Assembly: GCA_037893225.1 (NCBI GenBank)
Contig: JAZGUH010000223.1
Coordinates: 496,001-560,000, forward strand
Reading direction: 5' to 3'
Length of the DNA: 64,000 nucleotides
Source: Hippasteria phrygiana
Lineage: Eukaryota; Echinodermata; Asteroidea; Valvatida; Goniasteridae
Shown: piece after piece, positions 12,001 through 24,066 of the stretch
Layout of the letters: every line of letters starts with the position of its first letter
Numbering within the stretch: the first letter of the stretch is position 1
Notes under the pieces: model-generated
Databases searched by the model: none
What the model saw: the letters and a program-made list of their open reading frames with translations, nothing else
Told to the model about the DNA's origin: nothing
Made by a program: the position numbers and the translations under genes

Positions 12001-15000
12001 AACTGGGGACCTGTAATTTACCGATAGTAATGAACCAGTTTCAGTTTACATTAATGCATAGTCATGGTCAGTGTCCCGAGGCTTATACCGCCACAATAAA
12101 AAAAGATAATGAAAAATATTACATCAACATACTGGCAATCGAACTTAATTATGACATAATTTCAAAATCTACCTAGTCTGTTTCTCCTGATTTCTTTGAT
12201 GATTTAATATAATACGTTAAAAAGTTGTATCCTCATTGAGTGATCCCCATAATGTCCCTTCGTAAAGTTGGGGTGTGATCCCTGGCTCTTCGGCATTATC
12301 GGTTTATGACTTCTGACTAGAGCCCCCGAACAAAGACACTGACAATTTGGGAAACCGTCAACACAGCCCAAGATAGCTCAGTTGGTAGATCTCCGGTACG
12401 GTGTTCCGGAGGTCGCAGGTTCAAATCTCGCTCCTGCCATTTCTTTTTGGTTCACTTTGAAAATGAATTTAAAAATTACCTAGTCGTTTTTCCTTCATTT
12501 GTTTGATGATATTATAAATTTTCTGTAATAAAAAAGATGCGTGGTTTGTGCGAGACTGGTTCTTTTTACTGTTCAGCACAGGTGTCAGCATCAGTAATTA
12601 TTGGCATGCATGTTCGCTTTAGAAGGATTTCCTCCACAACTAAGGACGTTCGACAGTGTCTGCTTCAATGCATTCATTGGATGTTATGGGCATTCTGAAC
12701 GATAATTGATAAAAAGGCCTCTTGAAACTGTTATCTGCGTACATGTCATCTTTTTGACAGCAAGTGGTTGCAATTAGAGAGATCTTTTAGTGCATAATGG
12801 AAGGAAAATCCATACAATGCTGAATCAGTTTTAATTTTTGTGAAGGATGTCGTCTTATGAGCAACAGGCGCTATATTTTCCGTACATTTGATGTCAGAAT
12901 GACGCAGCAGTGCGTAAAGTTGTAATTTTCGCGTTTACGTGTCCTTCAGGAGTCACAATACTGGAATGTATTTGTGGCACAGCCACAATCATGGGTACAC
13001 TTTTGGTTACAAAGACACCATTATGAACGACAGAGCAATGCTGAATAGCTCTTTGAAAAATTAGGATTTGCCACACTTAGAGCACTTTTTATTCCAAGTT
13101 GGCATAAAGCTGGATGACCGCGATTCGTGTGTAATCTCAAATAATGTTTACATCATCGTTTTTCAAAATGTTGTTCATAACATTTACACCAAAAAAGGTG
13201 TACCCATGATTGTGGCTTTGCACTTTTGTGTATAAAGCGTCTACTGCTAAAAAAAAATTGCTGGTACATTTTTCTTTAGGGGATGTTTATCGTAAAGGTG
13301 CCGTGTGCACCTCTCCTTCATTGAATAAAAAATATCGCATGCAAACACAGTGAAACAAACAATGTGTACTAAATTTAGAAAATATTAAATTTAAGACCCT
13401 CAAACAATATGTATACTTAAAATAGACGCTCTTATAGTGCTTGCTGAATGGCAATTGCAATAAAATGGCTTGCTTTGAGTGACGTGACACGCATCCTTGT
13501 TTAATATCCCAATTGTGGCGTCTCCAAGGGGCGCTCCCTCCACTCCAGACACCCAAGGAGAAGACATGTTAGTTAACCCAATCTGTAATTGACACCGAGC
13601 TATATTAATTGAGAGCATTATTATCCAGCGACTGGCTCTAACTCGACGCAGGCGGGTTACACTCCGTGTCGACCCGCACGTACCACCGACTTAATTTCCC
13701 TCGGTCGTGATGTTGGGTTTGGGGAAATCTGACACCACTGCACGAGTAACTTAAGACAGAGAAGAAGTATTTAAATTCTTGCTTTGTATTGATTGTGTAA
13801 GCTTTTTGATTGGCGAAAGTAATTTCAGTGCGGTTTCCCACTTCGCGTGTTTAGAAGGTCGAGTTTTTTGAGAATTTATCCCAAGTGGTTTGACTGGACT
13901 ATTTGCAGAGCAGACACTTTTTGCCTACTGCTGCCAAGTTGCATAGAACAGCCTAGTTTTTTCACATATGCAGCCTAATGAGGAAAATAAACTATCCGGT
14001 TTGTTTATTTAATTTCTTCGTAGGTTTGATGTGCAATTCATCTGTCTCACCAATGACTACGTGAACAAGTTTTATATTCTAAAACAGAGGATAAATTCAA
14101 ATAATAACAAGGCCGATCTAAAGTAGAAACCACTATATGTAAAGGGCTACAACAGAGGTGGTGGGGTTGGCCACATTTTAGGTTGCCAGCCCTACCACCC
14201 AAGTTAGAGTTTTCCTGGGTCCAGATCTAAATAGAGGATCAATCTTCCAAATTTTCAGACAAAGCGAATCGCAAGTTAGTTACTATGGCTACTTTTAATT
14301 TACAGCCCACCGGCCCCTCCCCCCCAAAAAAAACTTGACTTATACAGTGAAAATAAATTGAAACTTTCAAAATTTTCACCCACATAGTGCTCGAATCATT
14401 TGGGAAGGTCTAGTCACAAATGTCTTCAATTGTGCATCATCTCGTGTGTCTAAGCACCGGAGTCAAGTCCCCACTTGAGCATAAAGTCGAACTGTTTTAA
14501 GATTGCCTTGAAGCTTAAAAATTAATGGTCTGGTGTTTACGTCTTCCTTTCAGTGCCTATCCTGCGGACCGGGCGGTAACGGTCAGTGCGTGGGCGCAGC
14601 TATTTGCTGCGGTGAGTCGTTCGGGTGTTTACTCGGCACAAAAGAGACTTACGTTTGCCAAGAAGAGTCCGAACTCTCCACGCCTTGCGAGGTGGTTGGC
14701 GAGACCTGCACCTCGGTTGCTGATGGGCAGTGTGTTACAAACGGCTTCTGCTGCAGTGAAAGTAAGTCTTCGGTATTTCCATCATATTAACAATGATTGC
14801 ATCAGTGTAAAGGACTGGTGCGAGTGCTTTGTGATGTTGGGTGTAGAAGGAGGGGTGCGAGTACTTTGTAATTAGCACTATTAGGACATTTCCGCAGAGT
14901 TTTACTCGAGTCCCTGCAAGTCCTTTCACAAGTCCTTTCACAAGTCCAGTCAGAAGTCCTTTCATAAAGCCAGTCACAAGTAACTGGATGAACAATGACA

Positions 15001-18000
15001 AAGGAATGCCTTTGTCAAAGCTCATTTGAATAGCTTGTGATTGGGATTAGGACTAGAGGGCTTGTGATAGACTTGCAAGGACTTGTGATGGACTCGAATA
15101 CATCTCTGCATTTCCGTGAGTACGAACATGAGAACGCGGGTACAAGGACGCGAGTACAAGCACATGTGATTTCATTCATCGAATAAATACATGCAAATAA
15201 TAAGATGAAAACCGTAAGATTTTCACTAAGACCCGAAACGTTTGGGAAGAAGGTTTAGGGAATTGGTGCAGGATGGGTCAGCTCTTTACCAAGTTTCCGA
15301 TCCAATGTATAAAAGGTAATTAAAAATCTGGCACTTCGGGCTATCGACACGATAACAAATTAACAAATTGTCGACATGAAAAAAATGTACATGTATCTTA
15401 AATTCTTCAAATTCCCGTTTCGAGTTACCTTTGCACGTGAAATCGGACTTCCCCCCAAGTGAACATTAAAGTCAGCTTGTTTAACCGATGGCATTGATTC
15501 CAGGGGGTGGGGTCGGGGGATATATCCTACCACTTTTTGACCGGGGGATGGGCCATAGGATCACCCGCCCCCAGAGTTTTGTGTAAAAACAAAGGAAAAG
15601 AGGACAATTAAAAGAAGAGGGCATGAGCTAATAACGTAAATTGACGTAAATTCCCAGCAAAATTTTCGGAAAGAGGGTTGAAATGCATGTGTGTACGTGG
15701 ATAACATGGACAATAATTAATACATAACCCCAGCTAGTGCTAGAAAATGTTCCCCACCCCCGCCGCTTTTTGAAATGTCCACGGTCGGCGAGTTTCGGGA
15801 ATTTCGAGTATCACCATCTCCCACGTGTAGACTCGAATCTACACCCTTGTGTATAACGATACACAGGGGATATAGTAGGTGTTAATCAACAAAAGCAGAC
15901 TTTAATGGTGAGTGGGTAGTATTTCACATACAAGAATAATAAAGCGTCTTATTATTTTAATCCGAAAACAAATACCAGAGGGGCGAAATATTATCAGGTA
16001 ATACATTCAAAGCGTTTATGCATATCACAGTCCATAAAAGACAAGTGCCCAGACTGGATATGGAATATCTATTGGTTCAGTCGCATTACCCTCCATCTTC
16101 AGATATATATTTTCTCTGTTTAATCGGCTTCACGTTTTTACACTGCTATTATTAACGCAGCCGCAGTAACCTAAGCAAAGCAAATATGCGATGGATATCA
16201 GTTCAACTCGTTTCCAGTATATGCCTAATGTCTTACAACGTACAAACATGATCTAAATGCTTGTAGGGCGGTCAGGTTGGTGTAGTGGTTCTTTCCTCGC
16301 CTTCCACCTCTGGTGACCCTGGTTCGATTCCTACCGGGTGCACTATGTGGATTGGGTTTTCAGTCCCTACCTGATTGCGTGGGTTTTCCCAATGAATAAT
16401 TGATCTGGGGTTTTCCTCCCACTACTAAAACTGAAATTTCCTACGGCATCTTCTCTCAATTCAAACTGGGCCCTGAGTGAGAACAGTGCATTTGCACTGA
16501 TCAGGCTACCCAGGATAAATAAGAAATAAATATATAAATGTTCCCATTGGAGTGTTTTAAGAAGGAGATGGTATTCAATTCAATTCAATTCAATTCAATT
16601 CAATTCAACATAACATTTATTTCCATACTTTCAGCTCTAGATAATAAAAAAGGCTTTAATATTTATCAAATTAGTTTATAAGTGGCAATAAAGAAAAATA
16701 TACAACAGTTCAGAACAGAAAGTATGGAGGCATTTTCAAGAAGCCGAAGCTTGTATAGAAATGCCTAACAAATATGGGGAAAAAATTACGAAACGAAAGA
16801 CGGTACGAAAATAAAATCCAGAACATACGTGTGAAGACAAACATGATGGGAGAACAAGAGAAATAGGACAGCACAAAGAGACGGACAGGCAGCAGGTGTA
16901 TGAAGTATTTTGTAAAGAAACGACAAAGCAATTAGGCTAAATTGTATGAAAAGTAATAACTTATAGAAATAAGAAAATTGAAGAAAATCAGAGAAGCTAT
17001 GTCAAGTGGGAAATTATAGATTTTTTAATTGGCTTTAGTTTATGCAACATGGCGCTATTTTTATTGGTTAACGAACTCCTTGCCAAAAGAGAATATACAT
17101 GTAAGAACAGTACTAACATCAATATTTCAAAGACATCAACAATAGAGGAATTTCACATTAGCCCCTTCTGCGCATTTCCGGGATGAAAGCGAGAATGTCA
17201 GTGGCAAACAAAACAACGCTTTTCAGCACATTCATTCATGCATGAATTAATCATGCCTTAAAAGGAAGCGCAGGCGCACGATCAGCATAAAGTTGTTTAC
17301 TGTGACATTGAGATCGGCGCTAAACTCGTTGTGGGATTCCTCAATTAACGTTTGAAGAGGTTTTGACTTGTACATGGAAAATGTTAAATGTCCGGAGTGG
17401 TCGTTTTCAATATGTTTACACCTTACCGACACTTAAAGTTTCATACAGGCCAATATTTTATGATATACTTCCTCATTTCATGATGTTTCGTTTATCTTCT
17501 GTAGAAAATGGTTTGTTTATCCTTTATAACGACATAAGATAGTGTTCAATGGCGCCGCAGGGCCCTATGGCGTGACCAAGAATTAATTTCCGACTGTTTT
17601 CCTTGTCAGTATTGATCATTAATCCACGCAGATAATTTTGTTTTAGCTATTTCCCCTTTGAATACTATGCAGTAACTAAAGCAACAAATTGATTCAGAAA
17701 TAACAAGTATAATTCCCTGGTTAGTCTAGAGGAACCTGCACCATAACACATGAGTCTAAAACAGAATACTGCAATCAATTTACACTTCCTAAATGACGCA
17801 CATTAGATTTGTTGTAAGCGGATGAACATCCGCAAAGATGATTCGGCCAGCCCATATGTCTCTTTTGTAACTTGCTTTTTCTATGTTTTTTTTCCACGTG
17901 CATGAGCTTATAATGCGTGCATCGTCATGAGAAATAGCAATCGATGAGGATGATCCTCAGGGTAACCCAGCCACCATAGTTTACCCTAAACTTATGAGCA

Positions 18001-18477
18001 CGTCGGGCAACAGATGATTTGAACATGTAAAAAAAGATCATTTAAAAAGAAATTCTCCCTTGAGCTTAGACCTCCAGTTAAACGCTTAAAACAGTGTATT
18101 TTACGTTTGCGAGCTGATAATCAGATACTTGCTCTTTGCATAAAATCGCCACATTGGAGCAAAAGCGGGACTACACTTGCAAAACAGACTCTTTCGCATT
18201 GTTTTTAGAATACATTGTTGAGCTATAAGAAGAGTCGCCTTGAAGTAGCCGAAGGTTGTCAGTGTATAGCCTTTCTTTTAACTCAACCATGTAAAGGCTC
18301 CGCTGAAAAACAAATTATTATTCATTCGTTAACAATAATATAATTCTTTTTTGTTATTCCTCGTGTCCAGGGAGCTGTTCTTTAGACACAGCCTGCAGGA
18401 CAAACGAAACCGGACAGCGGGACCTTAAGGACAGACTGAAAGAGAGGCTGTTAGACGCCCTCTTGCGTCAGCCTTGA
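2916..18477 (+). CDS. Vasopressin/oxytocin-type neuropeptide precursor (neurophysin family), complete, 3 exons
   Basis: Secreted neuropeptide precursor, spliced from 2916-3044, 14554-14761 and 18371-18477 (444 nt, 147 residues plus stop). Residues 1-23 form a hydrophobic signal peptide ending HSQA. Residues 24-32 are the nonapeptide CLVQNCPNG with a Cys24-Cys29 ring. Gly33 is the amide donor and Lys34-Arg35 the convertase site. Neurophysin follows from residue 36, starting with RQCLSCGPGG across the first junction, and has the full 14 cysteines of the family. The C-terminal tail is charged and amphipathic (RDLKDRLKERLLDALL). Intron phases are 0 and 1, and the three-exon layout matches the family: hormone plus neurophysin N-terminus, neurophysin core, neurophysin C-terminus. 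ATG at 2916 has A at -3 and G at +4; an alternative in-frame ATG lies at 2922. By family knowledge the amidated peptide acts on a V1/V2/OT-type GPCR. The Leu-Val-Gln core resembles starfish asterotocin; position 8 is Asn, neither basic nor aliphatic. No polyadenylation signal was identified with confidence. Confidence 0.97.
10168..10258. repeat. Direct duplication, about 40-bp unit
   Basis: ATCATGGAGTACGCTTTATA plus gaaagagtaatcaccagact is repeated, slightly changed, as atcatggagtaggctttata, then tagaaagagtaatccagaga. Two copies only. Confidence 0.75.
10372..10560. mobile_element. Non-autonomous fold-back/MITE-like element, family with 14,905 (copy 1)
   Basis: The left part is rich in tcacaagtc; the right part in cttgtgatggacttgtgac and gactcgattacagctctgg. 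The two halves are roughly inverted around a central tgtcattgttcatcg. The same parts occur at 14,905-15,112, so this is a repeated family. Confidence 0.6.
12242..12475 (+). mobile_element. tRNA-derived SINE (family C), copy 1
   Basis: The tRNA-like part at about 12367-12440 has A box TAGCTCAGTTGG and B box GGTTCAAATCTC and ends TCCTGCCA. The upstream 110 bp (cggcattatcggtttatgac, caatttggga) and the downstream tcactttgaaaat tail are shared with the copy at 52.1-52.3 kb, so this is a SINE and not a tRNA gene. Confidence 0.8.
12967..13223. repeat. Imperfect inverted repeat (fold-back), about 55-bp arms
   Basis: The left arm (cagccacaatcatgggtaca, then caccattatgaac) and the right arm (gttcataacatttacacc, then tgtacccatgattgtggct) are inverted copies separated by about 145 bp. 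No coding sequence was seen. Confidence 0.7.
14140..14206. repeat. Dispersed repeat, copy 2 (within intron 1)
   Basis: The second copy of the element at 2326-2393. It contains ctacaacagaggtggtggg, GGCCACATTTTAGGTTGCC and AGCCCTACCACC. Confidence 0.6.
14554..14761 (+). CDS. Vasotocin-type gene exon 2 (neurophysin core)
   Basis: The exon follows acceptor CTTTCAG at 14547-14553 and ends GAAA|GTAAGT at 14761/14762, phase 0 in and phase 1 out. It encodes 12 of the 14 neurophysin cysteines in the pattern CLSCGPGG...QC...ICC...GC...C...PC...TC...QC...FCC. The hallmark CGPGG and ICC motifs identify the family. Confidence 0.97.
14905..15112. mobile_element. Non-autonomous fold-back/MITE-like element (copy 2, intron 2)
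   Basis: It opens with several ACAAGTCCTTTC repeats, has a central ggatgaacaatgacaaagg, and closes with ggacttgtgatggactcgaa followed by tacatctctg. The structure matches 10,372-10,560. Confidence 0.6.
16262..16540 (+). mobile_element. tRNA-derived SINE (family B)
   Basis: The tRNA-like head at about 16271-16342 has A box TTGGTGTAGTGGTT and B box GGTTCGATTCC. It is followed by a body with gtgggttttcccaatg and ggggttttcctcccac, then tgcatttgcactgatcaggc and an A/T-rich tail (aataaatatataaat). Confidence 0.8.
16573..16609. repeat. (ATTCA)n microsatellite
   Basis: About seven perfect copies of the pentamer attca. Confidence 0.95.
18371..18477 (+). CDS. Vasotocin-type gene exon 3 (neurophysin C-terminus and stop)
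   Basis: The exon follows acceptor GTGTCCAG ending at 18370. It completes an Arg codon with the A left by exon 2, then reads SCSLDTACRTNETGQ with the last two neurophysin cysteines. A Leu/Lys/Arg/Asp-rich amphipathic tail ends RQP and TGA at 18475-18477. NET is a potential N-glycosylation sequon. This tail position corresponds to the copeptin position of vasopressin precursors, but it is too short to be copeptin. Confidence 0.94.
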
Positions 18478-21400
18478 TTGAGTCGCCACGGCCGAAAGAA
18501 GTAATTGCTTTACAAACCCACAATGCAATGCATTACGAAACCATTGGTTCAGTTCTCGATTGAATTTGGACATTTTAGACTTTGAATTTCTCTGGAGCCA
18601 GAAAGCGAATATATTTTTGAACAAATGCCAACTTACCACAAAACTTTGTTGTATCGCTTTGCATTGTGTGGAAACATATTTCTAGGACAGTGGTTGAAAA
18701 TATCATAGTCTGCTTTTACTACTCTTTTTAGTCCAATAATTATAGTTTCTTGCTACATTCTATGTAGAAAAAAAAATCATCACAGGCGTTTTAAATTTCT
18801 TTCAGTGTTATAAAGAATAGGATTATATGTCCACAAGATATGCCTCAAAAGGCAAAACGTTACACCTGTTTTCCTTATAAAATTCCATTTACTCATCACG
18901 TTTTTGCGCTTTTAACATGCACTTTCAACAATTGAAATCGAATTTCTTTCAAATCACGCTAGTAGTATATTTTCGATAGTACCCAGAAACGGCAACATGT
19001 TTACTTATTCTTGAGGGACACATAGGAAAACTCAAAGAATAATTTAATTCCCTTCACATTGATGTTTTCCTGATAAAAAAAAAGCTGATAACCATTGTAA
19101 TTAACTTAACCACTGACAGCCAAACGGAGTATTTCCCAATTTAGATGTAAAGTAGTTATAATTTACATTTAGATTTAAATATCAAAAAGCCATTCTTTCC
19201 AGTACTTTGAATTTTTTTGTTTTCTGTATAAATGTTCAATAAGCCAGTTGGGTATTTCAACTGCGCATGTGCACAATAACATTTTATCCCGAATGACCCG
19301 CGTGACCTAACGCGCGTGTGAATGCAAAAGGTGGTCGCACAACGCGCACGTGTTAAATTCAATCAGAATGGGCGTTCGCGTAACATGGCGTGACATTACG
19401 TCAGCAATTTTATCCCGAATAACCTTTGACCTTCGAAATACCAGACTGGCTTATTTTAAAGGTTGCACAATATTGTAGTCGAATACTGTAGTCAATTTCA
19501 CAAATACATTGTAAATTGTAAGGACCGAAGTAAGATATCACTGATCGGTGATAAAGATCCCTAATAAGGGAATGACGCCAACTTGACAAAAACGCAATAA
19601 TACTAGAAGTATTTTTGATTTTACATTAATACATTTTGCACTAAAATTTCAAAACGACTGACAAAAAACTGGCTTCTGCCTGTTTGCATTCGATTTATTC
19701 ATCAAAACGTGGCATACAATTATCTCGCAATAATTGTATATTTTAAAGCTCTTGTGAATTACCTATACGGAAGTGCACTACAGTTAATAGTTTATATTTG
19801 GTTTAAAGCTTGCGAAATTTACTGCCTTGTTTTATATCGCAGGGGACTGGATGAATGGCAGTCTTAGAACTAAGCACTTGAGTTGCCGATTGTAAATTTA
19901 CCTAGGACGTTAAAATGTTGGTAGAAAGTTCGCACTTTCGCACCGCAATGTACTAAGACAACTGTTACGACGGACGACGTATCCTTAAACTTTGTAAATA
20001 ATCAAGCACGTAGAAATACACTCACCGTTTCACTAAAGAGTTAAGTAGCTTTCAGTTGTTTGTGTGAAAATATTAAATGTTTGCAATAATGACCGTGTTA
20101 GATAATATGGCATTATGCACTAAGTATAATTCAATTTTGCCTTTACTCGATATTTCCCCCCCCCCCTTCCCAAAAAAGGAGATAATTTTCGAACATTCGA
20201 ACTGCTATAATACATGTGTTTTAGGTTTTGGCAATATTTCGAACTCTTCGTTTTGAAAAATTGGAATGTTTAATGTAAAAAAAGGAAGATCGCCAGGTAA
20301 TTTACTCGCCACACTTTACAACAATATACTTGATAGAATTGCAGTGCACATTTCGACAAACGTTGATGGAAATGCACCAACCTACGTTATTAAATTATAT
20401 GCTTTCCAAAGAAAGGCCCTTTCCACTCTTTTTTGCAGTATAGTCGCGCATGCATAACCACATCAACGTGTAAGGTTTCTTTTAATAATTGATAACGTCA
20501 ACCCAAAACAATTTCGTTTGCAAGCTATATCTGGTAACATTTTTGAGTACTCTCGCAAAGAAGTCATGTGATAATAATCAAATATTGTGCAATGTCAAAT
20601 TTCACTATTTGTTTCTTTAGATGATTTCTTTCCTGTTATTGTACTGTCTGTCTTGATAGTGTAATAAAACTCTGTCACTTGCCAAGCTGATTTTTAGTGT
20701 TTTGTTGTCATCATTACAATGTATTTTCACAAAATCCTTCTCGTCCGACGGTGTGCATTTCCTATCAGCAAAACTCGAAACGGACCCATTGTGGGGCAAA
20801 ATATAAACTTTAGAAAAATGATGTGGGTGTTGTGGCAAATGAAACACATGGTCATCTTAAGATTTGTTATTACTCGTATCCAGTTGTGTCGTTTCAGTTT
20901 TTAATGAACGTCTCAGCCAACAATTCTATCACGTGGCATAACACCTATAAAGCCTATTATATAGGTTCTTTGACTTGCATGACATAAGACGTTTGGGGAA
21001 TAGTGGAAATGTCTCCATAATGATCAGAACAGTTTTAATCCATGACATCCTGCGTTCTTGCATCTATTTCAAACCAATCGCATACCCAGTCTAACTTGTT
21101 TGCGCATGGTTTGATAAACACTATAGGCCGAAACTGAGTATCCCAACTAAGGAAATTGCCCCATTGAATACAATTTGGGGTTATTATCAACATAAGTACC
21201 TTCAATCTCAAGAATATTCCCCATTCACCAAGCACGAACCCTCCACTCTGTTTAAAAACCTTTATTAAATCTACCATCAGTGAAACCCGTAACTCAGTAG
21301 TTGGAGCTTGACCGAGGAGGGAGTACATTTCCGTTTATCAAGACTTGCGGGGCGTTGCAATGTTATACGCGGTAAGACAACCTATATAGGTGCCAACGAA

Positions 21401-21900
21401 ACCGCCAATCTGTCACTAGTCACTTGATAACAATTTCATCTGGAAGGCAACCTCGAGCTCAGTGCCAATATTGATATAGCCCACATTCAGTCACTTACAT
21501 CCTTTCCTTTATCTGATGCCTCTTTCAGTTGTCCAAGCCCTGTTTCTAGGTGGGGAGTTCATCACGGCGCCTCTTTCTCTCTAGTTCCGTTTCGCTATTG
21601 ATGTTGCCGGATTCTTGGAGCGGGGACCAAATTGAGCGGCCCTCCCTGGGGTTGTACTGTCTTTATTAATTTCCGCAGATCTCAATAAACAGCCGCATGG
21701 CATGCATATCATGCGGGACTCGCCGACGTGTGGTCGCTCTTTATTTTGTCCCTAAAACCAACAAAACTATTGGTTTGAGAAAAGGAAATTTACTCCATAA
21801 AACGATTATTTATAGTAAAAGTTGCGACGTTTTGGAGCTATATTGAATTGTTTTTTAATTTACAGCTTTAAATTGGATATATCACCCGGATAAGCACACT
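18478..21900. other. Gene-free stretch 3' of the vasotocin-type gene
   Basis: AT-rich DNA holding the probable 3' UTR and intergenic sequence. Short open frames here match nothing I recognise. A poly(C) run is at 20157-20166 and a repeated TTTTATCCCGAAT motif lies at 19.28-19.43 kb. Confidence 0.6.
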
Positions 21901-21919
21901 GCTCCGTACAAAGCCTTCT

Positions 21920-22512
21920 TCAAACTAGAGCGCCGAACCCCGGGGCAAATTTGCCCCGGGGCCGCCCCGGCGTTTTCACCCCCGAGTTCAACCCCGCGTC
22001 GTTTCACACTCGTTTCCCGCAAACCTATCTCAGCTGACCCTGGGGTGAGCTCGCCCCGGGGTTGGGCATTAACGTTTCACACTAATCGGCTATATTTTCT
22101 ACACTATTGTCTTCTCCATGATTATTGAACTGTACGACTATACAAATTATCCGCGGTATGCCGCGCTTTTGGCCAAGCTGTACAATCTGTACAATTAACA
22201 ATAGCGCGCGCTTTGACTTGACCTATGGAATTCTTTTGTCGGGAGCACCTGTTTCTCAACCTGGGTTGTACGAAACCCCGCACGCGGTGTGACGTTTTCA
22301 CACTAACCATTTCGCCCCGGGGCCACCCCCGAGATCGATCTCGCCCCCGGGTTGAAAAATCTCACCCCTGGCCTAGAGCAGGGGTGAGTTCGCCCGGGGC
22401 GAGACCAATCTCGGGGGTGGCCCCGGGGCGAAAACGGCTAGTGTGAAGCGTCGCACATTCTCACCCCGCGTCGCCCCGGGGCCACCCCGAGATTTTTTGT
22501 CTAGTGTGAAAA
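21920..22512. mobile_element. GC-rich fold-back (MITE-like) cluster
   Basis: It is strikingly GC-rich against AT-rich flanks. The repeated words are GCCCCGGGGCCACCCC, TCTCGGGGGTGGCCCCGGGG and GTTTCACACT / CTAGTGTGAA. A near-perfect palindrome spans 22302-22452, and further diverged units lie at 21925-22090 and 22455-22512. No protein is encoded. Confidence 0.75.
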
Positions 22513-23121
22513 GGCCTTTACTAAGACAGTGAGACAGGTCAGTTACCTATGTCCTTAAACATGCTGGATGGCGCTGGGGAAAACTACATTTTGATTGACA
22601 CTACTCTCATTACTACGGCATCAATACCGAGAGATCAGTTCTATTTGCATCTCACTGTGAATATAGAAGTGTTCAGAGGTCTCGTCCCGCGATCGAATTC
22701 ACAATATTGGGATACTAGACTAACATATTGACAAAAACACAAATGATAACAACTTGGTCCACGTCTTGCACAGGTGGGACTCCTTCAGATATCGATGACG
22801 GAGATGATAAGGCGAGAATGAACTTTGTGCATATTATGGAAATTCCCTGTACAGACCGTTTAAATCCATTTACAGATAAATACATTCCGTTTCCCAAGCT
22901 TGCCCTATGCGGTGTCCTAAGTACTTCGGGCAAACCGTTTCTTAATTTCAACGCTTTAAGTTAAAGGTAGTGTAGGCCTACACGATTGGTAATCCTCCAT
23001 TTTTTTACCTGAATTATTACGAAATGCCTTACTAGACTGTAAGTTAATAGTAGTCTCAATCATCCTGTTAAATGATGGCACTAGGTGTGCTGTCGTTTTC
23101 AAGAAAAGTGGAAATTTATAT

Positions 23122-23160
23122 CGTTTTCCAACGATTTCCAGCTGGAAATCGTTGGAAAAC
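23122..23160. repeat. Perfect hairpin
   Basis: GTTTTCCAACGATTTCCAG is followed directly by its reverse complement CTGGAAATCGTTGGAAAAC, with no loop. Confidence 0.9.
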
Positions 23161-23984
23161 TGCCCTGTAGCCTTTAGTCAAGGCGCGCGTGGCTACCCGG
23201 ACGACGAGTGGCGCGCTGGACATGCTGGCAAAAGGCTATCATCCGCCCGACGGTTGAAAACGAGCGCCGTTTTCTCTCGTTTTTTTCGCCATCCAACAAC
23301 GCAAAACTTTGAACAGGTCAGTGGAACGATATTTCCTATAAAATACTAACCCCCAAATCCGCCCATTTCTGAAAATTGCAACAATGACCAATCATGTAGA
23401 GTATACATTTAAACATTCGTGCATTACAAAGTAACGCAAACAGGCGTGCAAACTCAGTCCTTTTGAACACGGAAAGACTATAGTTTTCGTTTTTGAGGAA
23501 TATGCTTGGGAGTTGATTCATAATTGCTAATTCCCATGAAATGTTAGCACAAAATACATTTTTCATCAAAAAATTCGCTCTAACATTCCTCACAGATAAT
23601 TATGAAATCCATAACAACCAAAACCGATTTCATTACAATGGGTTGTTGTTACCGAGTTGCACTGGAGTTACATTTCTCAAATTCCAAACTAAAGGGAAAC
23701 AAAAATCACTTTTTTGGCATGCGTGTAGCCGACACTCGCATGTAGGCCTACAACGTGTAATCTATTTTCAGGCATGCAACTGGGAAGTCACAAAAAAAGA
23801 GGAAATTTAATTCTTTCAAAGACTTTGTACAGTGTTTTTATATTTTTAATGGCACACATGGGAAGTAAAAAAGAGGAAATCAGCTGATCCAAGTAAAAGT
23901 TGCATGCCTGTATTTTGCTTGTAATTTGGAATTTGTAGGGCTCGAGTTACGCACAAAGTCCGGTTATTAAAGGTGCCGGACTTT

Positions 23985-24066
23985 AAGTGAATTTTTCTTT
24001 CATTTAGAAATTGAGAAATTTAACCGTCAGTTAAATTTCTCAATTTCTAAATGAAAGAAAAATTCA
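23985..24066. repeat. Long perfect hairpin
   Basis: Arms of about 39 bp (starting aagtgaatttttctttcatt; ending in its inverse) are separated by only a few bases. It is a likely MITE or fold-back remnant. Confidence 0.9.

Larger units (their letters stand above)
3045..14553 (+). other. Intron 1 of the vasotocin-type gene
   Basis: An 11.5-kb intron bounded by GTAAGC and CTTTCAG. I see no other exon in it. It holds a fold-back/MITE-like element (10.37-10.56 kb), a short direct duplication (10.17-10.26 kb), a SINE (12.24-12.48 kb), an inverted repeat (12.97-13.22 kb), the dispersed repeat at 14,140 and homopolymer runs. Confidence 0.85.
14762..18370 (+). other. Intron 2 of the vasotocin-type gene
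   Basis: A 3.6-kb intron bounded by GTAAGT and GTGTCCAG. It contains a fold-back element, a SINE at 16.26-16.54 kb and an (ATTCA)n microsatellite. No coding exon was seen. Confidence 0.85.

Noticed and set aside
12367..12440. Functional tRNA gene
   Set aside because: The cloverleaf-like sequence has a poor anticodon stem and shares flanking sequence with other copies, so it is a SINE head.
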